Below the pieces are notes generated by a model. The model was given only the letters and a program-made list of their open reading frames with translations. It was not told where the DNA came from and made no database searches. This document shows, in pieces, positions 8,733-16,835 of a DNA stretch of 64,000 nucleotides. The stretch is from the NCBI GenBank assembly GCA_903859715.1, contig CAIONS010000056.1:186001-250000 (forward strand). Direction: 5' to 3'. Source of the DNA: an uncultured Opitutia bacterium. Lineage in GTDB: Bacteria; Verrucomicrobiota; Verrucomicrobiia; Opitutales; Opitutaceae. How positions within the stretch are numbered: position 1 is the first letter of the stretch; the number at the start of each line of letters is the position of its first letter. The translations under genes were made by a program, and so were the position numbers.

Positions 8733-9716
8733 TCAGTTCTGCGCCACGACCTTCGTGCCTTCGAAATCGAAGCGGAAGCGAACTTCCTGCAGGCCCTTTT
8801 CTCGCATCGCGTGACGCAGCTTTCGTTTGTCGCCGGCGTAGAACATCAGGAAACCGCCGCCGCCGGCACCGATAAGTTTTCCGCCCAAGGCGCCATTCTC
8901 GATGGCATAGTCGTACCACTCGTTGATGCGGGCGTTGCTCATGCCCGAACTGCGGGCCTTCTTGCGCTGCCAGTGGATATCCATCAAGTGGGCAAATTCA
9001 TCGAGGTTGCCGCTTTCCAGCTCCGCCAGCGACTTGTAGCCGAGTTCCTTGGTGAAATGGAGGTTCTCCAGCATGGCCGGATCATTCTGCTTCGACTTGT
9101 CATTCTGATCCTTGAGGATCGAGGACGCGCTGCGGGAGTAGCCGGTGAAAAAGAGCAGGAGGTTGTCCTCGAGGTTGAAGAGGGTCTCCTCGGAGATTTT
9201 GCAGGGGCGGTATTCGACGCGGCCATCCGGATGGAAGGTGAACGCGGTGATGCCGCCGACCGCGGCGATATACTGGTCCTGTTTGCCGATGGGCTCGCCC
9301 AGCTTGTTGAGTTCGATGTCGCAGGCCTGCTCGGCCAGCTCGGCGGGCGAGATGATGTTTTTGTTATGGGCGTGCAGGCTCTTGAGGAGCGCGGTGGTGA
9401 AACTGCCCGATGAACCGAGGCCGGTGCCGCCGGGAATATCCGCCATGGAGGTGAGTTCGAGATGCGGGTCAGTGACCCCGACGAGCTTGAGGGCCTCCCG
9501 CACGATGGGGTGCTCGATCTGGTCGACGGAGTGCACGCGCTCCAGCTTGGAATACTTGATGATGATCTCCTCCTGGAAGGTGCGGTGCTGGGTGATGTAG
9601 ACGTATTTGTCGATGGCGGCGGCGACGAGGAAGCCGCCATGCTCGCGATAATACGAAGGCAGGTCGGTGCCGCCGCCGCCGAGGGAAATGCGAAGAGGGG
9701 AACGGGTGATGATCAT
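8733..9716 (-). CDS. hddA: D-glycero-D-manno-heptose 7-phosphate kinase (GHMP kinase)
   Basis: This 327-residue GHMP-superfamily kinase begins IITRSPLRISLGGGGTDLP, typical of HddA and related sugar kinases. The ATP loop is IPGGTGLGSSGSF (around 94-106), and the C-terminal motif is GGKLIGAGGGGFLMFY. It phosphorylates C1 of heptose-7-phosphate to give the alpha-1,7-bisphosphate used by the GDP branch. HddA is a separate kinase, unlike the bifunctional HldE of the ADP branch. It is the first gene of the heptose cassette. The 171-bp space upstream holds GA-rich repeat sequence. Confidence 0.85.
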   Translation of the reverse strand: MIITRSPLRISLGGGGTDLPSYYREHGGFLVAAAIDKYVYITQHRTFQEEIIIKYSKLERVHSVDQIEHPIVREALKLVGVTDPHLELTSMADIPGGTGLGSSGSFTTALLKSLHAHNKNIISPAELAEQACDIELNKLGEPIGKQDQYIAAVGGITAFTFHPDGRVEYRPCKISEETLFNLEDNLLLFFTGYSRSASSILKDQNDKSKQNDPAMLENLHFTKELGYKSLAELESGNLDEFAHLMDIHWQRKKARSSGMSNARINEWYDYAIENGALGGKLIGAGGGGFLMFYAGDKRKLRHAMREKGLQEVRFRFDFEGTKVVAQN

Positions 9717-9887
9717 GGGCTGAAAAGAAGGAAGCGGGGCAAAGATGAAGGAAGAAACGTCGGAAAGGCGGAAGGCGAAGGGTGGAAGGTGAAAGACTGA
9801 GAAGCTGAAATTGGAAAAGCTGATTACTGAACGCTGAGGGCGGTGGGTCGGAGAATTGAGAAAGCGGGAAAACGATCGGTTGCTGGA
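9717..9887. repeat. GA-rich spacer with CTGAA-type repeats
   Basis: This space between hddA and the oxidoreductase gene has no plausible gene. It is strongly purine-biased on the plus strand (runs of GAAGG, GGAAGGC, GTGGAAGG), then short repeats of the form AGCTGA and CTGAACGCTGAG. A similar CTGAACGCTGAG occurs near 36610, and GA-rich tracts recur at many junctions in the window. No hairpin with a T-run is visible. Confidence 0.5.
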
Positions 9888-10901
9888 TCAGGGTTTGGGG
9901 TACCCGCTTTGACGGTAAATTTGTTCGACGATTTCGAGGGTGCGGATGCCTTCGGCCAGGCCGGGGGTGGACTCGCGATTCAGCCGGATGTCTTCGAGGA
10001 AGGCCTCGCCTTCGAGGCGCCAGGATTCGTCGCCGGCAGGAAATTCGAAGACCGTGGTTTCAGGCGGGCCCATTTGCGGGAGCATTTTATAGAGGGTCAG
10101 CCGTTCGGGTCCATAGCTGCCGCCGAGGCCGTCAATCGCGATCTTTGCATCCCGGCCATAGAGTTCGAGGGAGAAGAGGTTTTTCCATTCCGTGCAGCTC
10201 ACATGGAGCCATGCGGTCTGGCCGGCCGCCGTGCGCAGCGAAAGGAATGCGTTGTCGTCCACCGGCATGTCCCAGAAAGACGTCACGGCATGGCCCTCGA
10301 CCGTGGGGAAGTCGCCGAGAAACCAGCCGGCGAGATCGATCAGGTGCACGCCCTGGTCGATGAGCTCACCGCCACCCGAGAGCTTCGGATCGGCGCGCCA
10401 CTCGCGGTCATAGCCCTTGCGGCCGCCATGGCCGTAGCGGCCGCGCAGGAACATCATCGGTCCGAGTGCGCCAGCATCGATCAGTTCGCGGGCTTTTCGC
10501 AGTGCGGGATGAAAGCGGTGATTATAGCCCAGCCGGACGCGCACTCCGGACTGGGCGGCCGCGGACTGCACTTCGCGCAGCTGGGCGGCAGAGAGGGCGC
10601 CGGGTTTCTCGACCAGCACATGCTTGCCGGCACGCACGGCGGCCAGGGCGAGGGGTGCGAGCGAGGCGTTGAGCGTGGAGATGATAACTGCGTGGACACG
10701 CGGGTCCGCGAACACGGCGGCCGCTTCGGTGACGGCGCGACAGCCGGGTGCCAGCTGGGCGAGATCCGAAGCGCGGGCGGCGTCGAGATCGCACGTGTAG
10801 AGCAACGAGGCGGTCGGGCCGAGGGCAAGGACGCGCTTGCGGCCGATGAGGCCGCAGCCGATGACGGCGAAATTGAGTTGCTCGGGGTGGGCGCGGTTCA
10901 T
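9888..10901 (-). CDS. Gfo/Idh/MocA family NAD(P)-dependent oxidoreductase
   Basis: This 337-residue protein has the N-terminal Rossmann motif FAVIGCGLIGRKR (11-23), the family EKP motif (98-100, in HVLVEKPGALS), and a C-terminal beta-sheet domain with GGGELIDQGVHLIDLAGWFLG, where the His after DQGV is the likely catalytic base region. Members oxidise or reduce sugar-nucleotide or free-sugar hydroxyls. Its position beside the heptose cassette suggests a nucleotide-sugar 3- or 4-oxidoreductase, but the substrate is unknown. Its start codon faces that of gtrA across 12 bp, so the two divergent promoters must lie inside coding sequence. Confidence 0.85.
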   Translation of the reverse strand: MNRAHPEQLNFAVIGCGLIGRKRVLALGPTASLLYTCDLDAARASDLAQLAPGCRAVTEAAAVFADPRVHAVIISTLNASLAPLALAAVRAGKHVLVEKPGALSAAQLREVQSAAAQSGVRVRLGYNHRFHPALRKARELIDAGALGPMMFLRGRYGHGGRKGYDREWRADPKLSGGGELIDQGVHLIDLAGWFLGDFPTVEGHAVTSFWDMPVDDNAFLSLRTAAGQTAWLHVSCTEWKNLFSLELYGRDAKIAIDGLGGSYGPERLTLYKMLPQMGPPETTVFEFPAGDESWRLEGEAFLEDIRLNRESTPGLAEGIRTLEIVEQIYRQSGYPKP

Positions 10902-10913
10902 TCCGTAGCGAGG

Positions 10914-11321
10914 ATGTTCAAGGCGAAGCTAAGCGACCGGCAGACGCAAGTGAGGTTTGCGCGGTTTTTGGTGGTGGGCGCCACGGCGTATGGCGTCCAG
11001 CTCGCGACGATGAAGCTGTTCCTGTTCTGGCTGGGTACGAACCCGGCTTTTACCCTGGCCTTTCTCTGTTCGACCACGACGCACTACGCGTTGAACCGTT
11101 TCTGGGCGTTACCGAGTGTTCGGGCCGATCGGTGGCGGCAGTTCCGCGAGTACGTGCTCACCGTGATGATCAGCTTTGCCATCAACTTCTGGGTCTTTCA
11201 TCTCTGCCTCGACGCGTTTGGGCTTAGCCGGCTCTGGGCCACGGCGCTGGCGGTTCCGCCTTCGACAGTGGTGGTGTTCCTGCTGCTGAACTATCGGGTG
11301 TTCAAGGCGCGGGCGACGTAA
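10914..11321 (+). CDS. GtrA-like flippase protein
   Basis: This 135-residue protein has four predicted membrane helices (roughly 18-36, 46-62, 77-97 and 105-125) and the GtrA signature: RFARFLVVGATAYGVQ at the start, THYALNRFWAL in the middle and LLNYRVFKAR at the end. GtrA-family proteins are thought to flip polyprenyl-phosphate sugars made by GtrB-like GT2 enzymes. Two such GT2 proteins occur in this locus (26796..27737 and the C-terminal half of 16836..18254), and three polytopic GT-C-like proteins could use the flipped donor. It is the only plus-strand gene in the polysaccharide region. The start is the ATG 12 bp from the divergent oxidoreductase start; the frame is open further upstream, but only antisense to that gene. 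Confidence 0.88.
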   Translation: MFKAKLSDRQTQVRFARFLVVGATAYGVQLATMKLFLFWLGTNPAFTLAFLCSTTTHYALNRFWALPSVRADRWRQFREYVLTVMISFAINFWVFHLCLDAFGLSRLWATALAVPPSTVVVFLLLNYRVFKARAT

Positions 11322-11330
11322 CCGGTCCGT

Positions 11331-11474
11331 TTTTTCACCGCAAGGACGCGAAGGGCGCAAAGCTCAAGCCACCGATGTGGGCGGCAGAAAAACCGGGGGG
11401 CCGTGAAGTTTTTTGCCGGGCTCCTCTGTCATCCCGCTCTCGCCTGGGGGCTTCGCGCGCTTTGCGGTTAAAAA
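11331..11474. repeat. Imperfect inverted repeat of the CACCGCAA/GCGAAG type
   Basis: The left arm (11331..11363) reads TTTTTCACCGCAAGGACGCG and onward; the right arm (11451..11474) is its near reverse complement (CTTCGCGCGCTTTGCGGTTA). About 20 of 23 bases pair. It sits between the convergent gtrA and SDR gene ends. Elements of the form CACCGCAAAGGCGC are widespread dispersed repeats in several phyla (recalled knowledge). Related elements lie at 39564..39653 and 59422..59582. Confidence 0.6.
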
Positions 11475-11485
11475 TCCGAATTCGC

Positions 11486-12301
11486 CTATTTTTTGTCGTC
11501 CGGCGTGATGCGGCGGAGCGTGTAGAGGTCGGATTGGGCGAGGGTTTTGCGTTGGGCCGCGAGGCCGCTCCAGTTGTCCCATTGGGCGCTCAGCAACCGT
11601 CCGCTGATGCCATCGCTGGCGGGAGAGAGCAGCCAGTCAATCAGCCCGAGCACTTTTTCGATTGGGGCACCACCCGCGGATTTCTGCTTCAGGGCCGAGG
11701 CATATTCACTCTCGCCGACCACTTGGGGCCCCAGAGCCAGGATCTCATCGGTGAGCCGGGTATTGATCGCGCCGGGCGCGATGGCGTTGATGTCCAAGGC
11801 GCGGTTACGTTCTTCCTCGGCGATGGTCTCGACCAGTCGGACGACTCCGGTCTTGGCAGCACCATAGGCGGAGAAATTGGCCCGGGGCTTGGTGGCGCCA
11901 CCGCCGGAGAAGCAGATGGCCTTCGCGCGGCGCGGCGCCTTCATGAGCAGCGGGTCCAGGGCGCGCAGCGCGAAAAAGGTGCCGTCAAGATTCGCGCGGA
12001 CGGTGGCGCTCCAGTTGACGGGATCGGCGCTGAGCGCGCGGCCGATTTCGCCCTGCAGGCCGGCGCAGGTGATCAGGCCGTCGACATGGGACCACGCGGC
12101 GGTGATCTCGTTGGCGGCATAGGCGACCTGGGCCCAGTGAGCCACATCACAGCGCGAGGCGCGGAAAGCGCCGGCATGCTGGACGGCGAAAGCGGACTGG
12201 TCGGTGCGGGCGAGTCCCCAGACGCGATGCCCGCGGGCGAGCAGGTGCCCGGCAAGGGTGCGGCCGATGCCGGAGCTGGAGCCGGTGAGGACAAGGTTCA
12301 C
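11486..12301 (-). CDS. Short-chain dehydrogenase/reductase
   Basis: This 271-residue classical SDR has the cofactor loop TGSSSGIG (6-13), TCAG (78-81) in place of the common NNAG, and the active-site triad S132, Y146 and K150 (FSAYGAAK). After that it follows the usual PGAINT segment. The C-terminal ~50 residues are less conserved. It is the most distal gene of the minus-strand block that starts with wzm, and it may reduce a sugar or polyketide-type group during polysaccharide assembly; no substrate can be assigned. The 54-bp space upstream holds a short GA-rich stretch. Confidence 0.85.
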   Translation of the reverse strand: MNLVLTGSSSGIGRTLAGHLLARGHRVWGLARTDQSAFAVQHAGAFRASRCDVAHWAQVAYAANEITAAWSHVDGLITCAGLQGEIGRALSADPVNWSATVRANLDGTFFALRALDPLLMKAPRRAKAICFSGGGATKPRANFSAYGAAKTGVVRLVETIAEEERNRALDINAIAPGAINTRLTDEILALGPQVVGESEYASALKQKSAGGAPIEKVLGLIDWLLSPASDGISGRLLSAQWDNWSGLAAQRKTLAQSDLYTLRRITPDDKK

Positions 12302-12355
12302 GGGGAAAAGAAGAAAAGGAAAAGCGGAAAGAAGAAACCGGAAAATGAACTGAAA

Positions 12356-14032
12356 TCAGCGTTGTGCCGGAAGTGTTCGCCGCTGGTAAAGCGAGATTTC
12401 ACGGTCAAAAAGCGGGAAGGTTTCAACCCGCCGGAGATGAGTCTCGCACCATTGCTTCAGCACGGGATAAAGGCGGCGCATCTGCTGGTCATAGGGATAG
12501 TGTCCGTTTCCAACCATCCGGTCGGTGAGCAGGACAAAATCACACTCCCCAAGCCGGTCCAGGATGAGCTCATCCTTTTGACTTACTATCCCGGTTGGCA
12601 ACTCGGTGCTGAACGGCAGCCAGATTTTCTGCCGCTCGTAGCAGAGGACACTCATGGTCCGGGCATCGAGGGTATCGGTCAGTTGGTCGGTGCCCAGGCG
12701 CGGCTGGGTGAGCCCGGCGGTGCGCGCGGTGACGAACAAATAATCCGCGAGCTGGTTGATCCGGGCCGCGCCGGCCACGAATTGATCGCTGAGGGGAGGC
12801 GCGAACTGGCACTCGAGAAAATAACCCTCCCCGGCTGCCACGGCCGCCGCCGCCAGCAGGACAGGGAACCATCGCCCCGCGGGATGTTTCACGCCAAAGC
12901 CGATCCGCGGCCACAGCACGGTCCAAACCCAAAGGATTAGAAGCAAGACCCCGGGGACCAAGATCCCCAGGACAAATGCGGACTTTTGCCGGTGCAGGCA
13001 AAGCACCGCGGCCGGGAGCAGCAGGAAGGCGAGGGCGAAGAACAGTCCGTTGCGATCAACCCCGGAAACCGCCCTGCGGCCGTGGGCAAAAGCAGAGAGC
13101 AGCGCAACGGTCAGGGCGGCGGCGGCCCAGCAGAACCACGGACCGAGCTGATCTGAGCCCAGATGGCCCGCAATGAACTGCAGCGATTCCCCGACATCCA
13201 ATCCGGGGGCGCGGGCGTTGCCCTCGGCGCTGACCATCTGCCCGCCCCAGTAATAATTGTAGATCCCGGCGCGGTTGAGCCAGAACATGGGTCCCGCGAT
13301 CACCACCGCGACGAGGGCGGCTCCCAGCAGATGGCGCAGTCGCAGAATCCGGGACTCACCGCACAGGACCCAGATCCCGGATGCGGCGAAAATCACAGTA
13401 AAGTATGTGCCGGTCAGAAACCGCTCGACGATCGTGAGACCGACCGCGGCACCGAAGGCCGCGGACCAGCCCGCAGAGCGGTATCCCCGGGTGAGCAGGG
13501 CCATTGCGGCTGTCACGCCCATCAGGCACATGGCGCCATGATCGAGCCGGAAATCCACGGCGCTGCCGGCATTGACCGCCCAAGGCCAGGCCAGGCAGGG
13601 CAACAGGCCAAATGCCATCCATCCCAAGGTGCGCGAGCCGGTCACCCGTGGGATGACGGCGAGCAGTGCGGCCTGCCAGGCGAGGAAGGCCAGCAGGTTC
13701 AGGCTCAGGGCAGCGCTGCGCGAAGGCCCGCCCAATACCCAGAAGACCAGCACAGCGAGGACGTCATGCAGTTTACCCTGCGGGACGGAAGCGCTGAGGG
13801 TCGCCTTCAGCCCGTGCCAGAAGCCGGTTGACCGCAGGTTCTCATAGCCGGAGTAGGCGTCGCTGAGATACTGGGTCTGGTCGGTCCAGCGGGGGTAAAC
13901 ATGGGCGTGAAACCGGGCGGTCATCCGGTCAAAGACCAGGAATTCGCCGAGCATCAGGAGTACGGCGACCAGCCACATCCAGCGCGCGGCTCCGCGCGTT
14001 GAAGGTGCGCGGGAGAAGGGAGAAGGGAGCAA
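12356..14032 (-). CDS. Polytopic membrane protein, GT-C-like
   Basis: This 558-residue protein has about 11 hydrophobic helices between residues 15 and 390, then a soluble C-terminal portion of ~150 residues. The first periplasmic loop contains YPRWTDQTQYLSDAYSGYE; an acidic residue in that loop is the hallmark of GT-C glycosyltransferases, which use polyprenyl-phosphate sugars at the outer face of the membrane. No named family was recognised. The first ~15 residues are Pro/Ser/Arg-rich and overlap a GA-rich repeat (the tract at 14010..14040), so the true start may be slightly downstream. With gtrA and GtrB-like genes in the same locus, a side-branch glycosyltransferase is the best guess. Confidence 0.6.
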   Translation of the reverse strand: MLPSPFSRAPSTRGAARWMWLVAVLLMLGEFLVFDRMTARFHAHVYPRWTDQTQYLSDAYSGYENLRSTGFWHGLKATLSASVPQGKLHDVLAVLVFWVLGGPSRSAALSLNLLAFLAWQAALLAVIPRVTGSRTLGWMAFGLLPCLAWPWAVNAGSAVDFRLDHGAMCLMGVTAAMALLTRGYRSAGWSAAFGAAVGLTIVERFLTGTYFTVIFAASGIWVLCGESRILRLRHLLGAALVAVVIAGPMFWLNRAGIYNYYWGGQMVSAEGNARAPGLDVGESLQFIAGHLGSDQLGPWFCWAAAALTVALLSAFAHGRRAVSGVDRNGLFFALAFLLLPAAVLCLHRQKSAFVLGILVPGVLLLILWVWTVLWPRIGFGVKHPAGRWFPVLLAAAAVAAGEGYFLECQFAPPLSDQFVAGAARINQLADYLFVTARTAGLTQPRLGTDQLTDTLDARTMSVLCYERQKIWLPFSTELPTGIVSQKDELILDRLGECDFVLLTDRMVGNGHYPYDQQMRRLYPVLKQWCETHLRRVETFPLFDREISLYQRRTLPAQR

Positions 14033-14100
14033 GGAGAAAGGCGGAATGGGAAGGCGGGAAGCGGGCGGGATGAAAATTCGGCCGCCGGAAACAGCCGGGG

Positions 14101-15075
14101 TTATTTTCGCGTTTCGAAGACCCAGGGATTGGCTTCGAGCCAGCGCAGGGTGCGGAGGATGCCTTCCCGGATGGTGAGCTGTGCCTTCCAGCCGGCGCCC
14201 TGGATTTTTTTGGTCTCGAGGAAGATGAAGGGATTATCCCCGATCCAGCCGCGATTACCGCCGCTGAACTCGAGCCGTGGCTGGAGGTTCAGGGCCTCGC
14301 AGATCCAGCCGATGGAATCCCGCACCTGACAAAATTCCGGCGCGCCGAGATTAAAGACCTCGACCTGATGCGGCGCCTTCGCCGCGAGCCCGAGGCTCGT
14401 GACATGGAGCATCGCCGAGAGGCAGTCCTGGATATAGAGATAGGATTTGCGCTGGGTGCCGTCGCCGAGGACCCGGAGGTGGTCAGGATGCTCCAGCAAC
14501 TGCCGGTAGAAATCGAAGACGTGTCCGTGAGTGTAGCGTTCGCCGAGGATGGAGACGAAACGAAAAATATATCCTTCGAAGCCAAAGCCCTCGCAGTAGG
14601 CTTGGATCAGGCCCTCCCCAGCGACCTTGGATGCGCCATAGAGCGAGGTTTGGACGGGGAAGGGCGCGTCCTCCGGCGTGGGGATGACCTTGGATTCGCC
14701 GTAGGTGGAGCCGGTCGAGGAAAACCCGAGGCGCTTGATCCCGTTGGCGCGCATGGCTTCCAGCACATGGTAGGTGGCAATGGTATTTTGCTGGAGATCC
14801 TTGCCGGGATGGTCGGTGCCGAAGCGAACGTCGGCATTGGCCGCGAGATGAAACACGAAATCACAGCCGGCCATGGCCTTGGTCAGCGCCGGCAGGTCAA
14901 GGTTGTCGCCTTCGACCAGCCGGTAGGCCGGGTGCTGGAGCGCACCGGCGGTGAACGGCCGCTGGCCGGTCGAGAAATTATCCCAGCCGACGACGTTTTT
15001 TCCGTCAGTGAGGAGACGATCAACGAGGCTGCTGCCGATGAAGCCGGCGGCGCCGGTAACGAAAATTTTCTCCAT
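14101..15075 (-). CDS. NAD-dependent epimerase/dehydratase (UDP-glucose 4-epimerase-like)
   Basis: The frame from the ATG at 15073..15075 gives 324 residues, starting MEKIFVTGAAGFIGSSLVDR with the cofactor loop at 7-14. The open frame extends 29 codons upstream, but that part looks like non-coding sequence. Active-site residues are visible as SSTGSTYGE (119-127) and Y146/K150 in LYGASK. The segment RFVSILGERYTHGHVFDFYR and GDGTQRKSYLYIQD correspond to the substrate side. It most resembles NAD-dependent UDP-hexose or UDP-glucuronate epimerases. It lies downstream of two FkbM methyltransferase genes in the polysaccharide block. The exact sugar is not readable. Confidence 0.88.
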   Translation of the reverse strand: MEKIFVTGAAGFIGSSLVDRLLTDGKNVVGWDNFSTGQRPFTAGALQHPAYRLVEGDNLDLPALTKAMAGCDFVFHLAANADVRFGTDHPGKDLQQNTIATYHVLEAMRANGIKRLGFSSTGSTYGESKVIPTPEDAPFPVQTSLYGASKVAGEGLIQAYCEGFGFEGYIFRFVSILGERYTHGHVFDFYRQLLEHPDHLRVLGDGTQRKSYLYIQDCLSAMLHVTSLGLAAKAPHQVEVFNLGAPEFCQVRDSIGWICEALNLQPRLEFSGGNRGWIGDNPFIFLETKKIQGAGWKAQLTIREGILRTLRWLEANPWVFETRK

Positions 15076-15158
15076 GAGAATGTACGGGAAATTGGCTCGG
15101 TGCCGCGGCAGCGTCCATCCAGAAGATGGCGGCACAGGAGCGACCCCCGGGGCGGTGC

Positions 15159-15968
15159 TCAAATCCTGCGGCTGGCAATCAAGTCGGCATGCTTGAGGCC
15201 GGTGAGTTCACCGCTCAGGGCTGCAAGCGCGGCATCGTCGAGCGGCTTGCGATCGTGCGCGCGATACAGGTGGAACCCGCGGTCATGAAGCCAGTGCGCC
15301 AAGTCGCCGGCGGTGCAGCCGGCGCGGTGCAATCCTTGTGGCCATAACTCCAGGTAAATCTCGACCGGTGGATGGCTGCGCACCATGGCGTCCATTCCCT
15401 TCAGAACCTCAAATTCCCAGCCCTGCACGTCGATCTTTACCAGATCCGGGCGCAGGCCGGGCAGAAAATGATCAACGGTCACCACCTCGGTTTCCACGGC
15501 GTGGCGGAACAGGCGGCTTCCGCCTTTGGCGAGATGATTGTCGCCGGCGTTGAAAATCAGCTTTTGGAGCAAAAGCCGGCCAGGCTGGCTGCCAACGGCG
15601 AGATTGTGGGGCTCGACGTTGGCACAGCCATTCAGGGCACAGTTGCGCTGAAGAGTGGCAAAGAGGGCGGGATCGGGTTCGAACGAGATGACCCGCCCGG
15701 CCGGCCCGACGAGCCGGGAAAGCAGCACGGTGTAGAGGCCAAGGTTGCTGCCGATATCGAGGACGGTCATCCCGGGCCGCACGATTTCGGTCAGCGTGGC
15801 CAACTCATCCCGGCCCATCCGGCCGAAGCGGTGCAGGCGCAGGTACAGCCAACGTTCGAACGTGGCGGCGGTCATGGTCTGGCCCCAGACTTTGCAGCGG
15901 CCCCGCCAGAAAGGCGCTTGGTTGAAAGCCGTGAACGTCCGCTCGAGCAGCCGAATGAACGGATTCAT
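15159..15968 (-). CDS. FkbM family methyltransferase
   Basis: This 269-residue SAM-dependent methyltransferase has motif I VLDIGSNLGLYT (69-80), VISFEPDPALFATL as the acidic strand 2, HNLAVGS as motif II-like, and VKIDVQGWEFEVLKGM as the FkbM signature. FkbM-type enzymes methylate hydroxyls of sugars or polyketides. The gene overlaps the next FkbM gene upstream by four bases (ATGA at 15965..15968), so the two enzymes are translationally coupled and probably modify the same glycan at different positions. Confidence 0.87.
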   Translation of the reverse strand: MNPFIRLLERTFTAFNQAPFWRGRCKVWGQTMTAATFERWLYLRLHRFGRMGRDELATLTEIVRPGMTVLDIGSNLGLYTVLLSRLVGPAGRVISFEPDPALFATLQRNCALNGCANVEPHNLAVGSQPGRLLLQKLIFNAGDNHLAKGGSRLFRHAVETEVVTVDHFLPGLRPDLVKIDVQGWEFEVLKGMDAMVRSHPPVEIYLELWPQGLHRAGCTAGDLAHWLHDRGFHLYRAHDRKPLDDAALAALSGELTGLKHADLIASRRI

Positions 15969-16828
15969 GGCTGGTCCGGCCGTGGCATGAGCAGGGCATT
16001 CACGCCTCCGCCGGGTGTGATCAGCTGGCGGAGGGCCGCGGCATCATGAGGCAGGGTATGTCCAGTATTGGCGTCGGTGAAATCATAGCGCAGGGCATCA
16101 AGGAAGCGTACGAATTCCTCGAATTCCCCGGCATTTTCCCCCTCATAAATAAAAGGGGCGATCTCAATGAGAATGAGTGGACGGAAGCGAAGCAGGGACT
16201 GATGAAACCCGCGCAGCACGGGGTACTCGTGGCCATCGACGTCGATTTTCACAAAATCGATCCGGCTAATACCCTCGCGCTGGCAAAAATCATCCGCGGT
16301 CAGAGTGGTGGCGGCGGTGAGGGACTGCGGTTTTCCGAGGTGCTCCAAATTCAGGTCATCGTGCTGATTGGCGACCGGCCAGCTCGAAGGGATCGAACTC
16401 GGCGGCTGGTCGGTCCGGTCGGCCACGAGAAAGCACTGCTGCAGCAATACCCGCGGGACCAAATCGGGGTTGAGACCAAGATTGGAGCGCAGCTTGGCCA
16501 TGGCGAAATCCGTCGGTTCAAAGGCGAACACGCGACCGGCCGGGCCGACCAGGCGGGCAAAATGGAGGGTGTGCGCGCCGATGTTGGCGCCGATGTCGAA
16601 GACCACGGCGCCAGGCCGGATCACCCGCTCGTAGGCGCGCATGGTCCGGGACTCGTAGGCCCCCAGCATATAGATGGAAAGATCTATGCCCTCATTGAGA
16701 TCGAGGTCCCATTTCACGCCACGCCGGCGGCATTGCACCCGCATGTTGCGACCGGTGAGTCCGCGGAGGAAGCCGAGTACCCGGTTCAACAGGCGGGCGA
16801 TCAGGATTTTTTTCTTAACGGAGATCAT
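15965..16828 (-). CDS. FkbM family methyltransferase
   Basis: From the ATG at 16826..16828 the protein is 287 residues; an open extension to 16894 would overlap the upstream gene and is unlikely. Motif I is VVFDIGANIGAHT (75-87), strand 2 is VFAFEPTDFAMAKL, and the FkbM signature is VKIDVDGHEYPVLRGF. A basic N-terminal helix (VKKKILIARLLNRVLGFLRG) may associate with the membrane surface. It differs clearly from the adjacent FkbM protein, so the pair is not a recent duplication. Sugar O-methylation is the expected reaction. Confidence 0.87.
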   Translation of the reverse strand: MISVKKKILIARLLNRVLGFLRGLTGRNMRVQCRRRGVKWDLDLNEGIDLSIYMLGAYESRTMRAYERVIRPGAVVFDIGANIGAHTLHFARLVGPAGRVFAFEPTDFAMAKLRSNLGLNPDLVPRVLLQQCFLVADRTDQPPSSIPSSWPVANQHDDLNLEHLGKPQSLTAATTLTADDFCQREGISRIDFVKIDVDGHEYPVLRGFHQSLLRFRPLILIEIAPFIYEGENAGEFEEFVRFLDALRYDFTDANTGHTLPHDAAALRQLITPGGGVNALLMPRPDQP

Positions 16829-16835
16829 GGGGCAA

